Positions 38,143 through 51,538 of a stretch of 64,000 nt of DNA are shown here, one piece after another. This DNA is from Trichoplusia ni (Eukaryota; Arthropoda; Insecta; Lepidoptera; Noctuidae): positions 11,811,895 to 11,875,894 of the forward strand of contig NC_039481.1 of the NCBI RefSeq assembly GCF_003590095.1, read 5' to 3'. The translations under genes were made by a program, and so were the position numbers. Positions within the stretch are counted from its first letter, which is position 1. Every line of letters starts with the position of its first letter. The notes under the pieces were generated by a model. It worked only from the letters and a program-made list of their open reading frames with translations. It ran no database searches and was not told the origin of the DNA.

Positions 38143-39710
38143 TTAGATAACTGAATAAAGTGGATGGAAATATTTCTTATAGTGAACGAAGAACGTTTAT
38201 CGTAACAACGTAACGTTTACGTTAACGTTGTCGGTAAAACATTGTCTTTAAAAATTATTCCGACTTATCGTAGTCTAAACTTAAATATTAAAGCACTAAC
38301 ACCTACAAATGGTACGCTGAAAGCTAATAAATGGCCATCTGATAATTTAAAAACTAGATTAATATCATGACGTAAAGTTTCACCTTTACTTTCCTCGTGA
38401 ACAAGTCCTTTCAAAATTCCGAACACAGCGTTTCTTCCAAAGAAACTATCTTAAAAGAAAGTATTCTTATCAGTGGTAACGTGAAAGTTGGCGTGAAAAA
38501 AGGATCTTTGACGTAGAGTAGGTCTACTTTGTCTATGGTCGGAATAAACGCGATTCGGTCGCGACCGCCATCGCCCGTGCCCGCACCGCTCACTGCGCGG
38601 TAATTATTGCGATAATAAGCCTGCAGGTACACGATTTGATTAAATACCTTTCGTAAAGGTACTGATCTGTGATACAGTTTGTTTTAACTTATCTACGAGG
38701 TAGGATTTTATACAAAATGAACATGTAAATTCCACGCCTGGCATAAAATATAACTCAATTTAAAATAAACACGCAAATTAGTTACGCAAAGAGCATGTCA
38801 CGCACTTACCAACTCGTGTAATATAGTCATTACTACTGAACTTTAAATATAAATTTCTTGCGCGGCTAATTAACACTTGACACCTGTTTTTCATTCACTA
38901 CATTTAATTCCGCCTCTATTATAAACAACTAAAACTCTTGATCAAATACGATTGAACTGGGAAATATATAGTGAAAATAATAGGTTTAAAATGTCGCTAC
39001 TTTTAACTGGTCAGTTTTGATAGTAGTATAACAAACTAATGAGCAACGTTCAGGCAATCATGTGATTGGAATCTGTGAACGGTTTAAGCAATTTGTAAGA
39101 GTTACCCCGGTTTGTATTTTCAATGCAAGCTCCCGATACTAAGAGAAAGACGCCCCCGCCGAACGAACGGATAAGATTGTAAAACTATATCTGCCTACTA
39201 CGATTTGATTAAAATAACAAAATTGTAATGGTCTCCTCTCATTTGACTACGTATGACTCTGACCTTGACAACATCACAGTGTGTTTTGTTTCACTGCGAA
39301 ATAAAACCTTTCCTAGCCGTGGGTTACATTACAGTGGACTGAAAAGGCGGCTTATTCTTTACTCAAAACCACTCGTCCTATTATGAATCTCAATTGACTC
39401 GAGCGCCCACATTTTAAACACCAATTTTCCCTCCCAACTTTTATTCTTCAACACCCTTATTGAATTAGGTGAAACCGCTTTTACATTAACTGTAAAGCAC
39501 AGAATAGCTGTTATTATTTAACTCCTACAAACCCCTTGTTAATTCACAAATTCGGGGTGGTCATAAATACTACAAGTTCCGGGCGCATGTTTTATTTACA
39601 TCGCCGAATCTGTGCCACTAAGTGCACAAGTTTAGCTCGCGCGACAAAACTCCATGTCTGAAGAAACAAGAGCTTCGCTAGCGTTATAATTAATTCATGG
39701 TGAGCTCCGA

Positions 39711-39768
39711 CGCGACTTGCGACACGCGACTTGCGACTTGCGACCGGCGGCAACGCGCGACAAGTCGC
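39711..39768 (+). repeat. gcgacttg direct and inverted repeat cluster
   Basis: Three gcgacttgcgac-like direct copies in 39712-39743 are followed by the inverted copy caagtcgc at 39761-39768, which can pair with gcgacttg at 39733-39740. Confidence 0.7.
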
Positions 39769-40343
39769 AGCCTCCGCAACTAAGCTCCACAATACAAGGC
39801 TTGCAATTTTTTGTATACGTTGTTAAAACTGCCATACCAACTTAACGTTTTATCTGCCAACTTGCGATATATACATATTTTTGTTCTGTAGGTGTCCTTA
39901 CATTAACATTTTAAATAGTTATAGTTGGGCACATCTGCGCCACAACTGATAAAAAGCTCTCCTGGAGGTAATAACTGTAAAATTTTACGAGACTCTACCC
40001 TCACTTCATTTGTCACCGAGGTAGCCGCCCAGGCGTAGGTACACGGCCTTGCCCGTAGACTGTTGAAGCAACTAATTTATGCCGTAAAATAAATTCATAA
40101 TAAAACAATTTAGGAAAAAACACGAGCTAACATGCACATAAGCCGCTTTCCACGGCCCCTTTTAATTTATTCAAGTCAGAAATATTTCATTCGCATAACG
40201 AGCTCATTGTCTAACTTTATGATTCCATATTTCCCGTATTTATAAAAGTTACCCTCGGCGGAATTAAGAGACGCGGCGCGCTGAGGTGTCGCCTCCTGTT
40301 CATTAGGAGCCGTGTATTTATATAATTAAAGCGCACAATAAGG

Positions 40344-40361
40344 CGGCCGGGCCGGGCCGGG
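40344..40361 (+). repeat. ggccg tandem repeat
   Basis: ggccgggccgggccgg, three short GC units in a GC island next to taattaaa-rich DNA. Confidence 0.7.
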
Positions 40362-41767
40362 GACGCCGGACGCCTAACTTTTCGTATTAATTAAAAACGA
40401 GGCGTAGCAACGCGTCATCACCTCTGGAAAATCGCGGCTAACCGTCCCGTCCCTATCGCTCCTCACATCTACAAAAGGTCCGGCTAAACTTTAATACGCT
40501 TTAAAAGTTCCCGAATATTTCACTGTTTTAGCCACTTAAGACAAATTGCTTCGCCCGTTTTGGGGGTTATTTTTTTCTCGCGAGCAAACTCGTCGGCGCC
40601 CGTAATTTCACCGTTCGTTGGTTCATTTCTGGCGGTGAATTTTGGCGTTTTTCAACGGTTCAGCGCGCGTTGGGTTGCGAAGGGTTAGGTTCCGCGCGCG
40701 CGACCCTAAGAAATGCTTTTAAAAGTTTTTGGCTTCGTTTCTTCGTCGCACGTACGGCTCGCACGTGCGACAAACCTTACTGAATGCTCTCGGAGTAATG
40801 AACGCAACCCACCCTCTTGAAGATTAGTCTTCTTTAATATGAATAAGACGAAGTTAGCAAGACCTCTGTTGAATAATGTGAAAGTCGTCAGAGTTCAATG
40901 TTTATCCATTAGAATGTGTATGGAGTTATGGAACATTAGGCGATAAACCATGGTTTGCGCGTCCAAGCCGGCTCGGGCTAATGAAGGCGCGGCGCGGGCG
41001 GCACATCGCGCGCGCTGACGTACGACACACATAAATCAGGGATGGTGCGCACGTGCTCGAATGTTTAATCGATTGTACTGTGCCTGTTACATCCCTGTGT
41101 TTTACCACAAAATATATTACGACATGACCCAAACGTTTGTTGTTTGAACGTTCATGATCGTTGCATGCTACTTTACATACATATTATATTATTTTACTAC
41201 TAATAAATTCAGTCCATTATTTAATTACTTCCCCCGATACAGCTATTAAATATCTTTAGTTTAGACAGTGAACAGGTTATCGTTCACTGACGCTGCATAC
41301 AAGTCCTCGTTTAATCTCGTAAGACAAACGTCAAAGATATACTCCGAGAATACCCTCAGAGAGGCTCCGACGGTTCACAAGCTGGAGGCAAATAATATTT
41401 GCTGCACTACACGACCTGTGGGTCCCGTATAACGATAGCGTTATGTTAGTTACGTTTATTGGTTATATATAGATAGGTATTAACCTACTGAAGTTTTTGC
41501 AAATTAGGTAGGTATTCGATGTACATAGATTACACACAAACGATGGTCAACTGTAAAAAAGAATTTTGATCAGATGCAGTTTTTTTGCCATGTTCTAAGC
41601 ATTTTTTAATTATTAAAACTTCTGAATGATCAAAGAAGAGTTAAGTAATATCATTTAACGATTAAAATTAACTAACAATAATGAAAGTCCAGTTTCGTTG
41701 CTCAAATCTGGAGAAAAACATAGGAATCTAAAAATAACTATCACCCATGATCCAGTACGCGTGTGTA

Positions 41768-41787
41768 TCAGGAAATATCAGGAAATA
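41768..41787 (+). repeat. 10-bp tandem duplication
   Basis: atcaggaaat occurs twice in a row, followed by atcc. Confidence 0.8.
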
Positions 41788-43014
41788 TCCCGAATTATCG
41801 TAAACCATGGCCTACCGATACACGCCGCACGTGACTTTCGGCCAATGCAACCACAAACTAATTTCAACTCTATCACCTTGCCATACAGTCCGTTATTAGA
41901 ACTTCAGCTATTCGGCTGCGGCGGGAATTATTTACGGGGCTTATAAAGTGGACAAGGTTTTTGCTAGCGATGTTTTTATCGTAATAAGTTAGTTTCAGAC
42001 TGTTTTATTTGATACGAGATAGTTTTGAAGCGATAAACTCGTTTCAGATTTAGATAGGAAAGTTTTTACTCAACTGGCTCTCGGTTCTGTGGTATTGTGC
42101 ATAGCTGTTTACAATCCAGAAGTTGTTTAACTCTTCGCTAAAAAAAATGAGGTAATCGTCAGCCATTTTTCTCTTAGAAATAATAGATCTGTGTGGCCAT
42201 GTAACATGTTTCATAAAAACATCACACGATATCTTAAATGACAGTAAACTTGTCAAATGTTAATAACAACCCCGTACCAATGTATTTGCACACAACAACT
42301 GGTACCCTGTTCATACAGCGGTGCGTGATGATAATTTAAGAGGATCGCACAGCGCCGTTAGTGCACTAGTTATCTAAATGATGGCTGGTGTTGTTCCATC
42401 GATCGCGGGTCTCGCGCCACATAAAAAGTGATTGGCTTTTGTTTCGGTATGCAACATTACGATCCCATGATCCTATCGCTATATTGTGCAGTTTTTGTTC
42501 TATTGGATAAATAACTGTTGGGGCATAGAGAACAGACAGTATTTCACAGCTGAATAAGCCTTCTTTGTACAGCTGTAAATTGTGGTCGAGCCCATAGTTT
42601 GCCAATTCGAGTTTTGTTTTTTTTATATGAATAGAATTTGTTGCATTTCGAATTGGAGCCTAGCTATTCATTGCAAAGAAAATGCTGAAAATTGACGATA
42701 ATTGTTCATCTCAATCAATACGATCATTGACTATCAATATCAACTAATTTACTGACAGTGCGGATTCCGTTGATTTGGCTGTAAATTATTAGAGTCCCAC
42801 AAAATTCTACCTATGTTCCATTTTCAGTTGTCAGAATTTACAACTTTGTTCATTGTAAACTGAATGGGTGCTTATATTAATGTTTCGTATACAAGAGTAG
42901 GGCATTAGGTACCAGAGCCCTCGTATCGAGTGACGCCCGGAAGCTCGACTAAGCGGCGCTCTTCCGACTGCGGGCGCTGGGTATGCTCGACTCACGTGGC
43001 TCTAGTAGCTGCTG

Positions 43015-43022
43015 TGACGTCA
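43015..43022. promoter_or_regulatory. CRE-type palindrome TGACGTCA
   Basis: Exact palindrome followed by tcatatgg, about 20 bp after a cacgtg E-box (42993-42998). Motif evidence only. Confidence 0.35.
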
Positions 43023-43750
43023 TCATATGGGCTAAAAGATAAAAAAAAATGTACACGTGGCAGAAAGCACAATCATTTTTATAACACCATTTATCCGTTG
43101 AATACGTAACTTAAATAATTTATAGAGAACAGGCCATTTTTTTTAGGAATTCGCATCCAATTTACAATACAAAATGACACCTAACACAGTTAGGCGTTAG
43201 ACTGAACCTACAGATTCATAGCATACCTCGATTAATGAACATCTCTATCTACATAACTTGAGAAGTAACAATCAGATTTACAATCACAAATTGGCTGCGT
43301 TAGGTAGCTCGGCGATTGCCAACTTCGTTAGTTCCGCGTCTGCGTTTCTATCATCCCTTATAACAGTATTATCGGCTTTAAATTAAACAGCTCCCCAAGT
43401 AGATAATTGTGGACCTCCTGCCAATAGTGGCCGTAATGTTATTAGCTGGAGAGGCGCTGGAGACTGCAGAACACGGCCTTACATACGACTGACGTAAGGT
43501 ATTTAATATCTCCACCCGTACTGCTTCACACTTATTGGACGAATTCAATAAAAATGTATCTTCAAAACGTGTAAGAATATTTCAGAATTTCCGTTCAATT
43601 TTCAGTTCTTTTCTTAACGAATAATAAGTTGAAGCGATTGTTCCCAAAGGAAGCATTATGCATTATGAATTGCACATTTAACATAAGTACATAAATTTTT
43701 GCTGTTTTTTTATTAATCCTAAATATTACATAAACGCGACAGTTTTTATT

Positions 43751-43941
43751 TGTGGATGAATGGATGTTTGTGCCTCCTTCACGCAAAAACCACTAAACGG
43801 ATTAAGACTAAATAAGGTACTCAGATAGTTTATAACCAGGATTAACACTTAGGATGCTTTTATCCCGATTTTAAGTTCCCGCGGGATAATTTTCTATTTG
43901 TAGTCCCTTGTCCTTGGCGGCGCCCGAGGACAACAGCTAGT
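43751..43941 (+). mobile_element. RTE-like non-LTR retrotransposon 3' tail
   Basis: gatgtttgtgcctccttcac, caaaaaccactaaacggatt, agatagtttataaccaggat, ttaagttcccgcgggataat and the terminal gaggacaacagctagt are in the order I know for a widespread lepidopteran non-LTR tail. It is diverged, non-coding and truncated at the 5' side; no target duplication was resolved. Confidence 0.8.
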
Positions 43942-46200
43942 CATTCATAATGTAGATAAAATTAATAAAATAAAAATCTATCACACGTTATTCCGTGAGT
44001 AAAAACAATGAGAATATACTAGTTACGCAGAGAAAATTCCCCTCGAGGTAACAGGTGTGACTTGCGTTTACGTATGATTTAGAACGAACAAATTTTAGAA
44101 TTTCTTAATTAAGAGACGTTTATTAGTTCTTGAGCTGAACTTTATAGTGTCACAGAGGCAGGTTTAATCTCTATTTTTCACTGAAACGCGGGTCCCGGCT
44201 CGGAGCAGGCGGTAGGCGGTACACGGTAGGCTAGCTAATTTAAAATATTCGCGTTCAGTACAAAGTTTAATTGGAAAACGCGGGCTTAGCGCGGAATTAA
44301 CGCAGAACGAGAAACTCTTCGTGAGCGCTTCACAGCGCAGCCGCCTCCTGAACGCTGATCGCTGCTATTTATTGTTCTAAATTACATCCGTGTTGTGCCT
44401 GCTTTCACTCCGAGCTGGTTCAATATCGCACGTGTCGCCCAGGTATCAGAGAGTATTCAGATATGATATGGTTTCTGATGGTTGCCTGTAGGTAATTACA
44501 AACTACATTTAGGTTTTGTTTCGTTGCAATCAAATAATTACGCCCAATAACAATATATTGAAATAACTGTAATATTATTCACACACTCATTGTCATGATG
44601 AATTATTCCTATTCATGAATTCAATCTGGCGATCAATTGAATTCACCAAAAACTACAATGTTATTAGCGTCAAAAACTAATGCAACATTAATCGTATATT
44701 TACATAGTAATGTTTCAATACGCGTTCTCTATTGAATTAGGTTTGCGTGAATTATGTCGTGTTGTTTGGCCACGATCGCATTGTTCATTATTCAGTGTTC
44801 ATTACTCACGAGCGAGTATTCATTGCCGGCTCGAGTGGCTGGGCGGGATCACCCCTCCCTACATAATCAGTAATGTAACTCCACTCAGCCCTTGATTCAA
44901 ATTTATTGTTAAGGCGGTTTTATTAGTTCACCGGTGTTGGGCGCAGGTAACATGGAGGTATTATTTTTACAATGTTCGTTATGGCTGGCTCCTAAAATAT
45001 TGGTCTGTCTTTCTACGCCTATATGATATCGCGAAATAAATTACGTTCAGTTCAATAATTTACGGATAGTCGTAGATTATTTATACATAAATAATATTAC
45101 CATATAGTGTTAGCACTATAAGAAGTTTTTATTTTCACTTCTAGAAGCAAAAAGGATCTTCAAAAATAAACCATTTAAAACAGCTAACCATGTTACTCCA
45201 TGAACTCTACAATCAATCGTCAAATTATAATTGCTCACCTTTTAACACCGACGAAATATCATTGACTCCATAATATTCTCATTTTAAACCTTGATAAAAT
45301 TGGATTATATTTGATTGGAAGTTAGTTTAGTGTCGTATCACGTGTGTTTCGGGGATGCTCTCCGGACGCGCGCGTGCTGCCCGCCGCGCCGCGCCTCACG
45401 GCGGACAACTACGCAATCACTTGTTTGTGAATTTTAGCTATTACGTGACAACATCTTATATAAGTAACAATTGATATACCTACTAACCTCATGATAGGTT
45501 TAGAAGGTGGCCACCTTCTGGCACTTTGTAATGAAACGATTGTATCTTATCTTGTTTAGTCGCGGTTTATTTATGTTCTCAAGTACCTAGTGCACTCCAT
45601 ACTATAAAAAAGCTTGCGTAATCTTTAAAAAAATAATCTAACCCACTCAATCCGTCTCAAACACCTACACCTGTACACTGAACTTTATGTTCAGCAAATA
45701 CGTATAGCATTCACGTAACATTATGAGCGGCGCTAAGGAATATCAACAACCGTCGCAGTATTATAATACAGCTCCGAGAAACTCGCTCAGTTCTACTTAA
45801 CAGCTTCCCCGGCGTATTATCTAACCCGAGTAGTTCAAACTTACGCAATAACTATTGATTTAATTGGTTTCATAGACTGGAAGGCATGTATGCGCCTTAG
45901 TTCGCCTCAGCCACTCTACAATAATCCGCGGCATTGTTCGCAACACAAAGCTCCGCTCCTCAGGTATTAACTGCGAGGACTTAAATTGAAAATTTTCGTC
46001 GTATCGGGAAATAATGGCCGGCGCGCTATTGGAACACTGGGACACATTATTGAGTTTCGCGCACTCCTGAACAAAGATTGCGACCGTGTTCGTTAACGAG
46101 TTTAACACTTAAATATAACTAGCTTGTTAGTGCGCCTTTTAAATGTTCTTCTGGAACAAATATGTCGGGGTCGGCGTCGTACAGACTCTCACATGATTAC
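43942..46200. other. Intronic stretch; nothing recognised except a GC island
   Basis: GC-rich patch at about 45358-45412 (cggacgcgcgcgtgctgccc onward). Otherwise AT-rich, without gene or repeat calls. Confidence 0.5.
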
Positions 46201-46503
46201 TTTTTAGGATTTCGTAACCAAAGCGTAAAACGGGACCCTATTATTAAGTCTCCTCTGTCTGCTCTTCCGTCAGCAGGCCGTATCTCATGAACCTTGATTG
46301 TTACCTACAAGTAGGTTTAAGGAAAAAAAATCGCTCGAGTGACAAAACGTAACAACCGTTGCTTGGTGTCTTTCTTTATCTTAATCTATCTAACCAAACA
46401 CGGTTCATGAGTTACAGACTAGTGATAGATGGATGGACAGATAACGGTGCTAGTAATAGGTTCGCGTTTTAACATTGGAATTTTAGATACGGAACCTTAA
46501 AAC
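46201..46503. mobile_element. Fold-back pair of the lepidopteran 'ttccgta' repeat
   Basis: The left arm (about 46201-46300) reads tttttaggatttcgtaacc, gggaccctattattaagtct and gtatctcatgaacc in plus orientation. The right arm (about 46399-46503) carries the same blocks reversed: ggttcatgagttacagacta, gatggatggacagata and gatacggaaccttaaaa. The arms meet head to head with about 100 bp between. A transcript through this intron could fold into a long imperfect hairpin. It may come from one copy inserting into another or from an inverted duplication. Confidence 0.72.
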
Positions 46504-49500
46504 AGAATAAAATAAATATTTACAACAGACATGTTTTTTGTACGGAAAAAGGAAGTGGAATCTACTTCTCACGCGTAAGTCCGACTCCGACATGACCAGC
46601 ATATTTATTATTTAGCAAAAAATATCAGAAATAAGTAAAAAAGTACTGACCCAACCTCGGGAAATAAATATATATGACGACCAATAATTACAAACAACAA
46701 GATACAAACGGTGTCGCGCTAATACGTATAGGATTACCGTTATTGCTAGATGTCGCCGAACGGATGTGACGGAAACGAGCGGCTCGCACCGATAATGGTG
46801 GCGCGTCCCGGCCGGAAGCGCGTCACACGTCTGACCGAGCGCCGCGCCGCGAGCAGCCAGTGTCACAACTTAGTCTCTCGTGACAACCGCCGCTAATCAG
46901 GGGATAATGAGGGGACTTATTACTCTATAGTTTATGTAAACATGCGACACAACATCATTATTAGTTATAATGAAACATGAGTTCGTCACTGTTTTTATAA
47001 GGGTGTGGATACAACATCCGTGTTGTTTTCACGGATGTTCATCCTGAAAGCTACCTTGACGACCTAACCTGAAATGGATTAGAGGTGAGTGAAGTCGTTA
47101 TAAGATCATTGTCGAGAGCGAGCCTGCAGTAAATAGCACAATCCTCGGCACTTATCATATTAGTTAGTGTAACATTAGCATAATGCCGTCAGCGGCGCGG
47201 GTCAGCTCCCGCCAGCCACCGCCGGAGATAACCTACTTAGCTGAGCAGCATTCCTACGTAATGTCGTGCTCGCTGGCCAGGGTTTAGCTCCGCCGATGAA
47301 ATATCGCACACAATCTCGCTTGAAACCGGAGTAATTTAAACAGGAATGATTTATGTAAGTAGGCGGGCATGATAACGTGTTTCACTGAAGACTATGTTTA
47401 TATTTTACGTTGGTTTACGAAGCCTTCGTGAATGTAGATTTAAGAAGGATAAAGAAATCATTAAACGGTGTGTTTACGGCAGATCGCTAGTGAGCCGTTG
47501 CGTAATAAAAAGGTATTCTAGATAAGTCTATGTCTGTATAAGACTTTATTTTGTGTATGATTCGCGTGTGCCGACGTTACGTGAACTGCCGGCACGGCTG
47601 ACAGGAGCTCTTACAAAAAAGTGGCAATATTTAACATGGACTCATGTCGTAGAAACTAATAACTTTCATTAAAATCACTTTAATATTTTCGAGATTAAAT
47701 ATTTACATTTCTACATCTAGATTAAACTTAACATAAAAAGAAAATAAACAATTCTTCATCTTAGATACAATATTCATATCTATTATTGGTACGCGTAATC
47801 TCAGACACACAGATAAAATCGTAATACGAAAATAGGCTGCTAAACTTCATTTAAATGTTCCATAAAGTTACAGTGACGGTAAAGAATCTCTAACATCTCC
47901 TTATCAACAAGAAATAAATCCAAAAGCTAACGAGGCTTGATCAAAGCGAACGTCTAAAATCAAGAAATTAGAGTGTCAAAGGTCATCAAAGGCAAGTAAG
48001 CCCACACAAATCTGAGTGGCGGTAATAATTCGTAATGAACATTCCCGACGCGTGCCCCGGAATATGAACAACGAATTACTATCGAAATTCCTCCGGTACC
48101 ATCACCGAACTTCAACTTTATTAGCGGAGTAATAAAACTTTACGAGTTTCTCATTTGCACCAGGCTTCCATCTTGATTCGAATTTACCGAAAATCAATTT
48201 TTCAATATCTTTTGCTATCTGGCTCACATTCGTTAGGGACAAGATGTTAGCATAATATTTAAATCATTGGCTTCCTTTAGAGCACAAATCAGGCGTATAT
48301 CCTATAATTATTTAAGAATGTTTGGATATAACCCTTTTCTATGTAGATAGAAACTGCAACGATGCCGGCAATTATTTTCTCACCGTGAAAGTACTTTTAC
48401 ATAAATGATAGGGATTGAATATTTCCAAAAAACTGTAAATCAAACTGTAAAATGATTGTTAAATTCCTTTATATTTGAATTAATCTAAACTAGATGAAAG
48501 TGGAGTGGGCGGTGAGTGCTGCCTGACGGACTCTGCTCGCGAAGGCGCGGCACAACTTACAAGTGGACCTTGGAGCTTCCAGCGCTCGAGACTCTTCACA
48601 ATGATTTGAAATTACTGATCCTGTCTACAACTACTCCGCAATGTTTCTTAGCTTTCAAGTGTTTCCTATAGAATAACTACAGGCGAGACTTTTCTGTTTC
48701 ATGTTCAGGTATAAGTACCTTCTCCCACAAAGGTTTTCAGATAATGAACGTCTTGGGAAATCTTCACAGAATACGAAATACTTTTAATTTGTTTGTGGTG
48801 TAATCATTAAAGTGAATTCGATATTTTTCTATTTAGTGTCTGGCAGTAACTGTTAGCATTATCATTAAAGTTGAATATAAATCTTAGTTGTAATTCAGGC
48901 CCATAAGAAACGGTGTTAACGATCCGCCTCTTGCGCTCGTTCAGATTCCCATGGCCGATAACATAAGCCCCATTGTACAGCGCGTTATTTTACTAAGAGG
49001 TCACCCAGAAATGGGCCACTCCATAAATTAGTTCCGATCTCGGATTATGAAGCTCAAAATTTATCCGGAAAGTTATAGCTGTAAGATTGGAAACGTCTGA
49101 ATATCTGACGATGGAGGAGGCACTTTTGTGGATTAATCTGATCATTAATTTAGAATGACTAAGCCCTTTTAGATATTCGATTATATGTTATACGGATTAC
49201 CGGATCATTTTGGCGGATTTCGTTCTTTGTATGCCGATGGTTATCGATGTTATTGAGTTGGCTCGTGTTCAACTTAACTGCAATAGCTACTGCGATCGTA
49301 TTTTTTTAAGTTTATAAAATACTCTATTTATTTTAGCGATTGTGTCCAACTACGATGTATTTATGGTTTAGATTTTTTTGGAATTTGAAATTTATCTACT
49401 AAAATGAAACAGTAAGGATTCAGAAAATCTATCTATGGTATGAGACTTGACTACCCACTGGTGATGTAGTTTTATAAAATTGAATAATAAAAGCATACAA

Positions 49501-51528
49501 GCTTAATATCTCCAAAGCCAAACAAAAGTGATACATTTTGTAACAACCGCGAACATTGCACATAAAACTGTAAAAACTCGCGTCTTTTGCACCCAAGCGG
49601 CTAGTTTGATAAAACAGCAAACAAAAGTCAGACAAAGTACAATAGTGGCAAGACAAGTGTGTAATATATATTTTTATACCCGGTGGGCATTGTGCGGGCC
49701 AACGCCGGCTTTGTCTCGGTTTAGCGGCTCGTTAATCATTGTGACGCGGCAGTGGACGCGTGCCGATAAGCGGCGACACGCTGCTGGCGACTCACTCCGG
49801 CCACTGCCACCTACCTATTAACACAAAAAATACTATTATGACGGAAAAAATATTATAATGTATTATAAAGGGACATTTCCTATTGTCCCTTCCATTTGGA
49901 AAGCTACTGCCGGAAAACAGTTAATAAATCGAAAAAGTAGTAGCACCTAGTCGAGATATTTTAATATTTCAGATGAAGGACAGTTATTATTCATAAAGGT
50001 GTAATTAAAAGTAAGGAAAACCTAATTGGGCTATTCTTCTAGGAAACAAAGTTGGCGATCAGCGAAACTTCAAAACAGATTTAGTCTTAACGACAAACAT
50101 GAAACAATAGCAGCTTGCGAATGGCGTTACCTACGTTAAATCCAGTTTCTCCGATACAACTAGCCTCGTCATCTGGCAGATTACTTTATAATAATTCCCG
50201 GTCGGATCCTTCAAAGTCCTAATATTGTCTTTTGATAAATAAACTAAGACGTTCTCGCAGCTGAGACTCAATTATTATTTCATTACAAACAGCCGTTATT
50301 ACGTTGTATAGCGCCTTGAGATATCGCGAGGAAATGAATTGTATCGTCTCTACGGCCTTGCGATACGAATATAACATAGAATTACTACAATGCCTTAAAT
50401 GTATCGCTTATCGCTTTTCATCCTTGTACCTAAATTTAAAATAATTTGTGAAAGACGCGTCATTTCAAATTCTAATTCGGAAGACTAATCCTTATTGATA
50501 TTGATTAAATTTTATACCTAATTTTGTTAAGTTTTCACTTCTTTGGCGGTAAGGACATTGTTTGAACTTTCGATTTAAACACATGACTTATTTTAATTTA
50601 ACATACGACGTTAGCTCAAGAGAAACTAATTTTCATAATTCAATAGTTGTTCTTAGAATTAAACTTGATAGTTTTGTACCTATGTGAATTGGACCTAAAA
50701 TAGTTCCTTGGTGAACTCCCACCGCAAGTCCAACTATCACGAAAGTAAATCATATGGCCTCGCAAGTAACTGGAAACAAGGAGCATTGTGCGGGAACAAG
50801 GAGGTTTGAAACAAGGTCAAGCGTAGCGTCGCATGTATTGTCTGCGCCTCTCCAAAGTCCAGACTTCACGCAGCGAGTTTCAAGAGGTTTTCAAACTGAA
50901 TTCAATTTCAAACCATGTTTATGACAGATGAAAGAACGTTTTGCTTGTGCTGCTGGCGCCGGCTTATAGATGTTTACACTAGTCAGAATGGAACGAGTAT
51001 GTACAATATTTATAAAATAAACTGCCAGACCTCGTGTTACCTTGAATGTCAGAGTGATCAATTACAATATTTTAGGAAAAAAATCTTGTGATATGTGTTA
51101 TTATAATGGTGTTATTGAAATCGTTATTGAAACGAATAATTTATTGTTAAGTTGTGGCGTCCTGCAAACATTCAATATTAATCTGCTACCAGGTATTTCA
51201 TATCACAGTCGTACCTTGACTCAATGATCAATGGCCATGAATAAACTATTTAATGTTCAGTAACGATATTTCACTGGAAGGCTTTCTGTTTTTTTAATCA
51301 ATATAATATAAAATAGTTATGTGCTCTGGTCTGAGTGTACACCGGCGTTCTGTTTAATACAAAGCTTGAATGTTGAATAAAAGGTTTTACTATTTGAAAA
51401 ATAAATATAAGGTAGTGTGTTTAGTGCTCTGTCCACGCCCGCGTCGTAACCGGACTAGAAAGTCTAATATTTGAAGGAAATGGAAATGTTATTGTTGTAA
51501 GCGATTGTAGTCGTGAGGATGCAGGTGA

Positions 51529-51538
51529 CCCCCCCCCC
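51529..51538 (+). repeat. Poly-C run (10 C)
   Basis: Ten C, followed by a C-rich tract to about 51570. Confidence 0.85.

Larger units (their letters stand above)
38143..43750. other. Intron downstream of the Ig exon, first part
   Basis: AT-rich intron with GC patches at about 40325-40385 and 40965-41020, a gcgacttg repeat (39711-39768), a 10-bp duplication (41768-41787) and a CRE palindrome (43015-43022). No second half of the Ig domain (a D.A.Y.C block) is seen. Confidence 0.6.
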
